This document shows positions 30,846 through 39,900 of a DNA stretch of 64,000 nt, piece after piece. Both the position numbers and the translations under genes were made by a program. Under the pieces are notes generated by a model, which saw nothing but the letters and a program-made list of their open reading frames with translations, was not told the origin of the DNA and ran no database searches. Source of the stretch: Saccharomyces mikatae IFO 1815. Its lineage: Eukaryota; Ascomycota; Saccharomycetes; Saccharomycetales; Saccharomycetaceae. Positions within the stretch are counted from its first letter, which is position 1; every line of letters begins with the position of its first letter. The stretch covers positions 372,001 through 436,000 of the forward strand of contig NC_079257.1 in the NCBI RefSeq assembly GCF_947241705.1. Direction: 5' to 3'.

Positions 30846-33773
30846 ATGTTGTCGAGACTATCCATATTGAGAAACTCTAGAGCGTTCCGACAAGCCAAAT
30901 GGCACACTCACCGCTTCAGAGTTTTACCAACTCTGCATGCCTCAGAGTACCACATTCTTTCTGGTAAGAAACTCGCCCAGTCTATTCGTAAAGAAGCTAA
31001 TGACGAGATACAAGCCATTAAGCTTAAACATCCAAATTTCAATCCCACCTTGAAAATCATCCAAGTTGGAGGTAGACCGGATTCCTCCACCTACGTGAGA
31101 ATGAAGCTGAAAGCTTCGAAAGACAGTGGTGTAGACTGCATCATAGAAAAGTTACCAGCAGAAATTACAGAGCTTGAGCTTTTGAAGAAAATTAGTGACA
31201 TCAACGATGATGAATCAATCCATGGATTGCTAATTCAGTTACCATTACCGGGTCACTTGGACGAAACAACTATTACTAATGCCGTTGATTTCAAAAAAGA
31301 TGTCGATGGGTTTCATAGATATAATGCTGGTGAGTTGGCTAAAAAAGGCGGTAAACCATACTTCATACCATGTACTCCTCATGGTTGTATAAAATTGCTT
31401 AACGAAGCTCACGTCAAGTTAGATGGTAAGAACGCCGTTGTGCTAGGCAGGTCCAGTATTGTTGGAAATCCAGTTGCTTCGTTGTTGAAGAATGCCAACG
31501 CGACTGTCACCATCTGTCACAGTCATACAAAGAACATCGCAGGAGTAGTCTCACAAGCCGATATTGTTATCGCAGCTTGTGGTATTCCTCAATATGTCAA
31601 AGCGGACTGGATCAAAGAAGGCGCCGTTGTTATTGATGTTGGTATCAACTATATTCCTGATAGTAGTAAGAAAAGCGGCCAAAAATTAGTTGGTGATGTT
31701 GAATTTGATTCTGTGAAGGAAAAAACATCTTATATCACCCCCGTTCCCGGCGGAGTGGGACCAATGACTGTGGCCATGCTTGTTTCCAATGTGCTATTAG
31801 CTGCCAAAAGGCAGTTTGTGGAGTCCGAAAAACTTCCAGTTATTAAACCTCTTCCCCTACACTTGAAAACCCCAGTTCCTTCAGATATCGATATATCAAG
31901 AGCCCAAAGCCCCAAGCATATCAACCAAGTGGCTGATGAATTGGGAATACATTCCCACGAATTAGAATTGTACGGACACTATAAAGCGAAGATTTCTCCA
32001 AGCATTCTTAAAAGGTTAGAATCTCGCGAAAATGGAAAATACGTTCTTGTTGCAGGTATCACTCCAACCCCATTGGGCGAAGGTAAGTCAACTACGACCA
32101 TGGGGTTGGTGCAAGCTTTATCCGCCCACTTAGGCAAGCCATCCATTGCCAACGTTAGACAACCATCTCTGGGCCCAACTCTGGGTGTCAAAGGTGGTGC
32201 TGCCGGTGGTGGCTATGCTCAAGTTATTCCTATGGACGAGTTCAACCTACATCTGACCGGTGATATTCATGCGATTGGGGCCGCGAATAATTTGCTTGCT
32301 GCCGCCATTGACACTAGAATGTTCCATGAGGCTACTCAGAAGAATGATAGTACCTTTTATAGGAGATTAGTTCCAAGGAAAAATGGCATAAGAAAGTTTA
32401 CCCCATCCATGCAAAGAAGGCTTAGAAGATTAGGTATTAACAAAGAAGACCCTGATAGTTTGACGTCTGAAGAAATTAAAAAATTTGCTAGATTAAACAT
32501 TAATCCTGACACTATTACTATTAGAAGAGTAGTCGATATCAATGACAGAATGTTAAGGGAGATTACTATTGGAGAAGCCGCCACTGAAAAAGGATTTACA
32601 AGGACTACTGGATTTGATATAACTGTTGCTTCTGAACTGATGGCTGTTTTAGCTTTATCCAAAAACTTGAAAGAAATGAAGATTCGGATCGGACGTATGG
32701 TTATTGGTGCCGATTACGATAATAAACCAGTAACTGTAGAAGACATTGGATGTACCGGTGCTCTGACTGCATTATTACGCGATGCTATAAAGCCAAACCT
32801 GATGCAAACTTTAGAGGGTACGCCAGTAATGGTTCATGCTGGTCCTTTCGCCAATATTTCTATTGGTGCATCATCAGTCATTGCAGACTTGATGGCGTTG
32901 AAGCTTGTAGGTTCAGTGAAGAATCCATTAAGTAATGAGAACATCCATGAACCTGGCTACGTCGTTACTGAGGCAGGTTTCGATTTTGCCATGGGTGGTG
33001 AAAGATTTTTTGATATCAAGTGTCGTTCCTCCGGATTAGTACCAGATGCTGTTGTCTTGGTCGCAACAGTGAGAGCATTAAAATCTCACGGAGGTGCCCC
33101 TAATGTTAAGCCAGGACAACCATTACCAAAGGAATACACAGAAGAAAACATTGAATTTGTTGCCAAGGGTGTTAGTAATTTAATTAAGCAGATTGCAAAC
33201 ATCAAAACTTTTGGAATTCCAGTCGTTGTAGCAATCAACAGATTTGAAACAGACTCACATGCGGAAATTGAGGTAATCAAGAAAGCAGCTTTGAATGCGG
33301 GGGCATCACATGCCGTTACTTCTAATCACTGGATGGAAGGTGGTAAAGGTGCACTGGACTTGGCACATGCAGTAGTTGATGCAACAAAAGAACCAAAGAA
33401 CTTCAAGTTTTTGTATGATGTTAATGACTCCATCGAAGACAAGCTTACCAGTATCGTTCAAAAAATGTATGGTGGGGCAAAGATCGAAGTTTCACCAGAA
33501 GCCCAAAAAAAGATAGACACTTATAGGGAACAGGGCTTTGGCAACCTTCCTATATGTATCGCTAAAACACAGTATTCCCTATCCCATGATCCATCACTGA
33601 AGGGTGTTCCTACTGGTTTCACATTCCCCATTAGGGATGTTAGAGCTTCAATCGGTGCGGGTTATTTGTATGCTCTAGCAGCCGAAATACAAACTATACC
33701 AGGTCTATCGACGTATGCCGGTTATATGGCAGTGGAGGTTGATGAAGACGGTGAGATTGAAGGTCTATTTTAA
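30846..33773 (+). CDS. MIS1: Mitochondrial C1-tetrahydrofolate synthase Mis1
   Basis: A 975-residue trifunctional enzyme: methylene-THF dehydrogenase, methenyl-THF cyclohydrolase and 10-formyl-THF synthetase. It supplies formyl groups for fMet-tRNA in mitochondria. Residues 1-35 are Arg/Ser-rich without acidic residues, a matrix targeting signal. The dehydrogenase/cyclohydrolase domain (about 40-335) has the motif PVPGGVGPMTVAML near 299. The synthetase domain (about 350-975) has the ATP loop TPTPLGEGKSTTTMGL near 407 and the end EIEGLF. It matches the mitochondrial form rather than cytosolic Ade3 by its presequence. Confidence 0.96.
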   Translation: MLSRLSILRNSRAFRQAKWHTHRFRVLPTLHASEYHILSGKKLAQSIRKEANDEIQAIKLKHPNFNPTLKIIQVGGRPDSSTYVRMKLKASKDSGVDCIIEKLPAEITELELLKKISDINDDESIHGLLIQLPLPGHLDETTITNAVDFKKDVDGFHRYNAGELAKKGGKPYFIPCTPHGCIKLLNEAHVKLDGKNAVVLGRSSIVGNPVASLLKNANATVTICHSHTKNIAGVVSQADIVIAACGIPQYVKADWIKEGAVVIDVGINYIPDSSKKSGQKLVGDVEFDSVKEKTSYITPVPGGVGPMTVAMLVSNVLLAAKRQFVESEKLPVIKPLPLHLKTPVPSDIDISRAQSPKHINQVADELGIHSHELELYGHYKAKISPSILKRLESRENGKYVLVAGITPTPLGEGKSTTTMGLVQALSAHLGKPSIANVRQPSLGPTLGVKGGAAGGGYAQVIPMDEFNLHLTGDIHAIGAANNLLAAAIDTRMFHEATQKNDSTFYRRLVPRKNGIRKFTPSMQRRLRRLGINKEDPDSLTSEEIKKFARLNINPDTITIRRVVDINDRMLREITIGEAATEKGFTRTTGFDITVASELMAVLALSKNLKEMKIRIGRMVIGADYDNKPVTVEDIGCTGALTALLRDAIKPNLMQTLEGTPVMVHAGPFANISIGASSVIADLMALKLVGSVKNPLSNENIHEPGYVVTEAGFDFAMGGERFFDIKCRSSGLVPDAVVLVATVRALKSHGGAPNVKPGQPLPKEYTEENIEFVAKGVSNLIKQIANIKTFGIPVVVAINRFETDSHAEIEVIKKAALNAGASHAVTSNHWMEGGKGALDLAHAVVDATKEPKNFKFLYDVNDSIEDKLTSIVQKMYGGAKIEVSPEAQKKIDTYREQGFGNLPICIAKTQYSLSHDPSLKGVPTGFTFPIRDVRASIGAGYLYALAAEIQTIPGLSTYAGYMAVEVDEDGEIEGLF

Positions 33774-34074
33774 GTTCGTTTACATTTTTGATAGATCAAT
33801 TTTACGTATGTATATATTTATGCCTATGTCGCGAGTTTAACTTATCCCTTAGCGAAGCAAAATATTAGGTATTTCTGGTAAGCTGCCTGATGGTATCAGT
33901 TCGAGCTCAATTATTGTCTGTGAAAAGGACCATTATCTATTCATATGAAGTGAGAATATTAGAAAAATGGGTTTTGTTTATGTAGGTATATGTAAATACA
34001 TATATAATACTGAAGGTATTGCTATCTGTTTATTTATTGAGTTTGTACATTAAGCCAAAATAATTAGTAAGAAT
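33774..34074. terminator. Convergent 3' ends of MIS1 and RPL19A
   Basis: 301 bp with repeated yeast 3'-processing signals (TATGTATATATTTAT near 33808 and TATGTAAATACATATATAATA near 33987) for the two convergent genes. No gene is seen. Confidence 0.5.
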
Positions 34075-35165
34075 TTAAGCATCTTCCTTCAATAAAGCAT
34101 CTCTCTTTTCAGCAACTCTTTGAGCTCTTCTGTCACGAGCAGCTCTGTTCTTCAATCTTCTAGCTTCAGCTTCTTCGTTCAAAGCCTTTTCACGTTGAGC
34201 ATCAGCCTTAGCTTGAATGATGTGTTCAACCAAAGCTCTCTTATGCTTGAAAGCATTACCCTTAGATTCCTTGTACAAAACATGGTACAAGTGCTTGTCG
34301 ATCTTTCCAGCGTCACGGTACTTGGCCAATAATCTTCTCAAGACACGTAATCTTCTGATCCAGACAACTTGGGATGGCAAACGGGCTTCTCTGGTACCCT
34401 TTCTCTTACCATAACCACTGTGACGACCTTCTCTTTTGGATTGGGCATGGGCTCTGGTTCTAGATTTCGAGTGGACGGTAACGGCCTTCTTTACGATGGT
34501 ACCGTTCTTAACCAATTTTCTAATGGCACTTCTGGAGTTGGCTTGAGCAATTTCAGAGGTTTCGTTTGGGTCTAACCAAACCTTTCTCTTACCGACACCG
34601 ACGACAGAAGCGGCAAGTCTCTTTTGAGTACGTAAGTTAGCCCTGTTAAAATCAATGTTAGTTATTATTGTTCCGTAAGAAAAGTTTACTTAATGGGAGA
34701 AGACAGAAATTAAGTTAACAACTACTCTAATGCTTACTTAGGAGAATGAAATTGGAGTAACTTTGAGTGCTTTTAAATAGTAGATGCTGTATATTGGGAT
34801 ACTGAAAATAGTTGGATGCAAATTATACTATGAATGGTATCAATGTTGGATTTTTACATTCTCGTGGCTTCATTTATTTTCATGCGCAATCTTTGCCATA
34901 TATAAATGAAGTCTTCTTTTTCAATTAGTAACTCCAAAATTTTCGATGATATAAGCATCTTTCTTTACCAACGTTTTCATGATCAAACAAATACAGATCT
35001 CTTCAGTTCTACTGTATAAATTACCCACATCATTCCTAAGTAATGTAAACGTTTAGGGTGATATCCCGTGGGACTTATACACCTCAGTGATAAAATCTAT
35101 TATAGTAATTCCATCTTATTCCTGATAAACTTTCATTAAATCATTAAACGCTGCATCACATACAT
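34075..35165 (-). CDS. RPL19A: 60S ribosomal protein L19e (Rpl19a, spliced)
   Basis: Exon 1 is only the AT of the start codon (35165-35164); exon 2 (34642-34075) begins with its G. Together they give 189 residues, [16 protein letters not shown] to [11 protein letters not shown], the eL19 protein of the large subunit with its long C-terminal helix that reaches the small subunit. It is extremely Lys/Arg rich and uses the optimal yeast codons. The 146-codon open frame starting at an internal Met ([10 protein letters not shown]) is not the full protein. Tandem Rap1 sites lie upstream. The S. cerevisiae partner from the genome duplication is RPL19B. Confidence 0.97.
34643..35163 (-). other. RPL19A intron
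   Basis: A 521-bp intron. On minus it has GTATGT starting at 35163 and TTTTAACAG ending at 34643. No TACTAAC is present; the best branch site is AACTAAC (34663-34657), 15 nt before the 3' end. The splice makes the ATG itself, AT|G. Confidence 0.93.
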
Positions 35166-35884
35166 TTTTGCTTTGGAGTTTTTAGTCAGTTTTCTATAGA
35201 AAAGATTTGGAAATAAATCTCTTATATTAATGTTGATTACTATTCAAACCTACTCGTTTTTTTGTCTTCTCACCAGAGAATTTCGATCGATGCCTATCGC
35301 AGTTTGCAAGAAAATGGCTTCAGGCTACGACCACCTCCCTCCCGGAAGGGACAGGGAAGGAAGTCCACCGGAGATGATGTTGAAGGAAAATTACAGGCCC
35401 CAGCCAGCGTGTTACCTTTCGTAGAGGGAGTTTCGGAAAAAAAAACTAAATTTTACACGGAGTGTCGCGCTCTCTCGAGTCTACACTCTTAGCAGAAAAC
35501 ATGCTATTATTATTTACCAGCGACATGACGGAAATCAAATGATAATGAAAAAAAAAAGTCTCCGAAAAAAAGTGGTTTTAAGAATGTATGGATGGTAAAA
35601 TACATGGGTGTATTATACAAAATATTGGCAGCCATTTTCATCCTTAATGTATTGACTAATTTTGAAATAGAGTTTTTTTTTCCCTTCTTTTTCATTGTTC
35701 GGTTGCCTTTAAATAAACTTGAAATTTCTTGAGATGTATTTTCCATTGTTCTTCTGTCAGGAATTGGCCTGTATATATCACACACTTAAATGATTCTAAG
35801 TAGCAACTGGAACAAGTAGTGTGTGTACAACTAAGTCAATTGAAAACGGTCAAATTACACTGATACAATAGTCTTTGAAAAGCA
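35166..35884. promoter_or_regulatory. Divergent RPL19A/AAC3 promoter: Rap1 and Rox1 sites
   Basis: Two Rap1-type sites in the same orientation, at 35583-35595 (reverse CCATCCATACATT) and 35601-35613 (reverse ATACACCCATGTA), lie about 420-450 bp before RPL19A, the usual ribosomal-protein arrangement. Two Rox1-type operators, TTCATTGTTCGG (35691-35702) and TTCCATTGTTCT (35741-35752), lie 130-190 bp before AAC3, which in S. cerevisiae is repressed by Rox1 in oxygen. A T-run near 35673 separates the groups. Confidence 0.75.
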
Positions 35885-36808
35885 ATGAGTAATAACGGTA
35901 ATCAGCAAGAATCAAACTTTTTAGTCAATTTCTTGATGGGTGGTGTGAGTGCGGCAGTCGCTAAGACGGCGGCATCACCCATCGAGAGAGTCAAGATCTT
36001 GATTCAAAACCAAGATGAAATGATCAAGCAAGGCACTTTGGAAAAGAAGTATTCTGGTATCGCAGATTGCTTCAGGAGAACTGCTAAGCAAGAAGGACTA
36101 ATCTCCTTTTGGAGAGGAAATACTGCTAATGTTATTCGTTATTTTCCCACTCAAGCTTTGAACTTTGCTTTTAAAGATAAAATCAAACTAATGTTTGGTT
36201 TTAAAAAAGAAGAAGGCTATGGTAAATGGTTTGCAGGTAATCTAGCTTCTGGTGGTGCTGCCGGTGCTCTCTCTTTATTATTTGTTTATTCCTTAGATTT
36301 TGCGAGAACAAGACTGGCCGCTGATGCCAAGTCTTCTAAAAAGGGCAGTACGCGTCAATTCAATGGGTTAATTGATGTTTATAAAAAGACTTTAAAATCA
36401 GATGGGATTGCAGGATTATACAGAGGTTTTATGCCATCGGTAGTCGGTATTGTGGTTTATAGAGGACTATATTTCGGTATGTTCGATTCTCTCAAGCCGC
36501 TGGTACTAACTGGTTCATTAGATGGTTCATTCTTGGCTTCATTTTTGTTGGGTTGGGTGGTTACAACTGGTGCTTCGACATGTTCTTACCCATTGGACAC
36601 AGTTAGAAGAAGAATGATGATGACTTCAGGTCAAGCGGTTAAGTATAATGGTGCTATGGATTGTCTTAAGAAGATCGTGGCAGCCGAAGGAGTGAGCTCA
36701 TTATTCAAAGGCTGCGCGGCAAATATCTTGAGAAGTGTTGCAGGTGCAGGTGTTATCTCCATGTATGACCAATTGCAAATGATATTGTTTGGCAAAAGAT
36801 TCAAATGA
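35885..36808 (+). CDS. AAC3: Mitochondrial ADP/ATP carrier Aac3 (hypoxic isoform)
   Basis: A 307-residue carrier of the inner membrane that swaps cytosolic ADP for matrix ATP. It has three repeats with the carrier motif: SPIERVK (31-37), SLDFARTRL (about 137-145) and YPLDTVRRR. The nucleotide-carrier signature RRRMMM is at 241-246. Aac3 is the form made without oxygen, and the two Rox1 sites upstream agree. It is paired head to head with RPL19A, as AAC2 (PET9) and RPL19B are neighbours in the sister region of S. cerevisiae. Confidence 0.96.
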   Translation: MSNNGNQQESNFLVNFLMGGVSAAVAKTAASPIERVKILIQNQDEMIKQGTLEKKYSGIADCFRRTAKQEGLISFWRGNTANVIRYFPTQALNFAFKDKIKLMFGFKKEEGYGKWFAGNLASGGAAGALSLLFVYSLDFARTRLAADAKSSKKGSTRQFNGLIDVYKKTLKSDGIAGLYRGFMPSVVGIVVYRGLYFGMFDSLKPLVLTGSLDGSFLASFLLGWVVTTGASTCSYPLDTVRRRMMMTSGQAVKYNGAMDCLKKIVAAEGVSSLFKGCAANILRSVAGAGVISMYDQLQMILFGKRFK

Positions 36809-36969
36809 TCTTTTAGATGAAGAGGAGTTTCCTTTTCTGGGTGTCCCCTCATTTATATCGATCTGATTTTCGCCACAAACTTGTTTATAGAAGGAAAACT
36901 AATAGGAAAGATATGTATCACCTTTCGTTTAAATTTTTATTACAGAGCACAACTAAATAAATTTGCAAA

Positions 36970-37672
36970 TCAGGTGTTGTTGCCCGGGGGCATTCTTGAG
37001 AAATTAGTTTGACGTCTTTCAGTTTCCAAATTTTTGAGTATCATTTTTTCGGCGATTATAACGTTTCTTTCTAGATTTCCTATGATAATAAAAACTTGTT
37101 CACCCGCAGATTTCTCTTTAACACTACTTTTATTCTCTATTATTATTTTAATTCCGTCTATTTCCTTAAATTGGCGATTCTGCTACCGCTCTTACCTACA
37201 AGAGCTCCGACAAATTCTTCTCGAATCAAGACTGTGGTTTTAAATTCAACCGGTCTATTAACAGAACCTCTTGGCGCCTTAGCGAGATGAGGAAAATATT
37301 TCCTTTCCAGATGTATACTACCAGAAGAGTTTTTTGATTTTGATTCTATATTTAACTGAGAAATTTGCAGCCAAGCTTTAAAAATGGCGAATGGTTAATC
37401 TTGGACTTCCAATACTCTATCTTCTCTATCTGGTAGATAATGCTTCGAGGCAGCTATTCGAACGTCATTTTCATGCATAAGTTTTTTAAGCATTTCACCA
37501 TTTCTTCCAATGATTGCTGATGTTTTTGAGTTGGAAAAAAACAGTCTAATCGTGGTTAGTTGAATTTTTTCTGTGACGTTTCCATGGTCAAATTCAAATG
37601 GGGGAGGTAAAAGAACTTTCAGAAAAGGACTTATGGTGCCATCCTTCTTTTCCCACCAAAATTTCCGCTTCT
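36970..37672 (-). pseudogene. Relic of a KHD1/HEK2-like KH-domain RNA-binding gene
   Basis: Minus-strand reading gives two consecutive KH domains. KH2 (37550-37398) reads IRLFFSNSKTSAIIGRNGEM and later ASKHYLPDREDRVLEVQD. A linker includes ERKYFPHL. KH3 (about 37255-37020) includes REEFVGALVGKSGSRIANLR and later AEKMILKNLETE. These match, at roughly 40% identity from memory, KH2, the ERSYFPHL linker and KH3 of yeast Hek2/Khd1. The copy is dead: TAA interrupts at 37395-37397 and a frame change lies near 37157; the KH1 part is unclear beyond a further frame change near 37672. The natural end is probably TGA at 36970-36972. Position and orientation relative to AAC3 and RPL19A mirror HEK2 beside AAC2 and RPL19B, so it is probably the lost duplicate of HEK2. 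Confidence 0.8.
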
Positions 37673-38695
37673 AACAAAGAGAAAAAACTCTTGCTGAAAA
37701 AAGAAGTGTTTTCAATAAAGATTTCTACAGAACCTATATATTCTGAAGATGAAGAAAGCATAATCATATAACAAAGATGCTCAATTTTACGCAGCTGATT
37801 TGAGTACTTTTGAAACCAAGAAGAAGCATTATCAATTGCGAACGAGTGAAACTCTAAAGGAAAAGGACAACTAGTTTCCTTTCCAATTTAAGCAGCGATA
37901 CCTTACACTCTTATTTATAAAGGGATGCTAAGGGCATCGTAATAAAAATTAAGTACGTGATATTCAAACGGCTCGCAGTCGCCTGCGCAGAAAAATAGTG
38001 CCTTGCATAGAGCAAACGCACAGCAGCGCGCGCCCCTGCCCTGATCTTACTGGAGAAAAGAGGACCCTTTCTCATATGTAACTACTTCCCCTACCGCTCC
38101 CTTGGGAGGGGGTTGTACAAGAATGAATAATAGCAGAGAAGAGTTACGGAATTCGTCCGTCAGACTTCGTTGATCTTCCCAATCGTAGATGCTCCATTTG
38201 AGATGCCCTCAAAAATAAAAGAAAAGGTTATAGAGCCCTTTCAAATTCAAGGCAGGAACAATGGCAAACTGTACAGGTACGAAGATGAATGTAACGATTT
38301 TATAAAATCATATACGTATACGAACTATGTGCCAGCTTGTGCTCACACATTCATAACAATTATCTTAAATTTGTATAAAAACATCAAAAGCACGCAAATA
38401 TGTTAAAGCAACAACAATGCTCTATATGAAGAGGAGAAAGAGATCGTAAGAACTTTATAGACAGCATTACCCTCATATTTTTTTTTCTCTTTTTCTCTGT
38501 TAGTGAAGCTAAGTATCAAAAGAGCTCAGTAAACTCTATCCATTATTCGCGCTTTGCTTTCCCCCCTATAGGAAATATGCCAGATATACGAGCCAATAAC
38601 TAAAAGTAAAACCACCGCCCAGCAAAAGAAAAAACCAACACAAATAGAGCCGTACGTGACATAAGAATGTATGTAATGAATATTTGTCCATTCAT
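37673..38695. other. Upstream part of the KH relic and gap to YBR085C-A
   Basis: On minus, 37890-37660 is open for about 75 codons in the neighbouring frame (LEFHSFAIDNASSWFQKYSN and on), directly 5' of the KH2 part; it may be the decayed KH1 region. Next comes a GC-rich patch with GCGCGCGCCCC (38027-38037) and a small perfect inverted repeat CTCCCTTGGGAG (38097-38108), perhaps remains of the old promoter. A plus frame near 38203-38406 has no homologue that I recognise. Confidence 0.4.
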
Positions 38696-38953
38696 TCAAA
38701 CCTGACCGGCCAAATCTAAGAGGTAATCTTTAGCCTCCCCTATGATATTAGCAATGACTTCACCATCTTTTAGCACATAACCATGCGATTTATCCTCGCT
38801 TAACACTGTCTGAATCTCATTTTTCTTCTTCTCCTGTTTCTTCAAAAACTCCTGGTACCCACTAACTGTGGTCAATTCAACAGGTGCACTTTGCAAAAAG
38901 GAACCAGTAGAATGAGTAAAATTTGTGTTTTGTTTGTATAGAGCAGACGACAT
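38696..38953 (-). CDS. YBR085C-A: Small conserved protein YBR085C-A
   Basis: An 85-residue protein, almost identical to S. cerevisiae YBR085C-A: start MSSALYKQNTNFTHSTG, middle FLKKQEKKKNEIQTVLSED, end YLLDLAGQV. Conservation of a short frame between species shows it is a real gene. The centre is a charged helix, and the C-terminal half (GYVLKDGEVIANIIGEAKDY) looks like a small amphipathic fold. The function is unknown. Upstream there are several STRE-type CCCCT/AGGGG motifs (39301, 39525, 39665, 39712), which suggests stress control. Confidence 0.9.
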   Translation of the reverse strand: MSSALYKQNTNFTHSTGSFLQSAPVELTTVSGYQEFLKKQEKKKNEIQTVLSEDKSHGYVLKDGEVIANIIGEAKDYLLDLAGQV

Positions 38954-39900
38954 ATTATAATGTGGCGTAATTTATTTGTTCTTGGAGAACTTTGAACCTT
39001 CTACAGTCAAGATCAGTCCGTTCTTCATAAAAAACGAAACCGCAAATCCAATGTCCCTTTTATAAAAATGAGATGGTCCGGTGATAACTACTTATTGCCA
39101 GGAGAAGCCCAGATCAGATTATTAATGGGGGCCAAACCAACAAAAAAAGCGCGAAATGAAGTGCGGGTTAAAAGAGGAAAAAGGAATCTGGATATCGTGT
39201 ATGTATACATACATACACTGACGTAACTCGCCGTATTAAGAACATGAGAAACATATTCAACAGAATCAAGATATTGTAGTTGCAATCATAGTTGAGTTTA
39301 CCCCTATCATTTACCATTGTATTCTGTAAATAACCGGCCACTCTCACACATAGATGGAAAGGGTACCGAAGATAACTTTCTTTTAGTAGATTTCACATGC
39401 TAATGAAAGTCCCGTTTACAGAATCGCATCGCCTTATTTTTCGATTTGCTTCCATGGAAAACCGGATCACTCACTCTTTTCTTCCGTTTTAGATCTACAC
39501 CGAGATCTTCTACTTTCTATTCCACCCCTAGAATTTAGACCGGTCCAGACTTTTACACCGCTGTTGATAATTTTCAGCCTCTCTCTTTTTTCCAGAAAAG
39601 TCTCCTGATAGAAGCCGCGGTTAAAAGAAAAAAAAGCGGAAGAACTGCTCTGTTTAGTTTAGGCCCCCTGGAGATAATGGTATGGTTAACGTACGTAATG
39701 AAGAGTAGAGTAGGGGACCATGGACAAAGAAACAGAATCTTGTCTTTCTATTCGCCGAAAAGTGCTTTACAAAGGACATGATAACATTGTTGTAAAATTA
39801 GAGGTAAAATATAGACGCTTAAAAAAAAAAGAATACATATTAACTTAATGTCACCAAAATATAAAAAATAAGATTTTTAGTCAGTATCTTGAAGTGTTTT
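38954..39900. promoter_or_regulatory. YBR085C-A upstream region / IST2 3' region
   Basis: 947 bp between two minus-strand genes. Four STRE cores lie in it: CCCCT at 39301-39305, 39525-39529 and 39665-39669, and AGGGG at 39712-39716. The IST2 3' end is at its right border. No open frame or RNA gene is supported. Confidence 0.45.

Noticed and set aside
38170-38406. Plus frame between the KH relic and YBR085C-A
   Set aside because: The long version starts from TTG; the ATG version has no recognised homologue and ends in low-complexity sequence.
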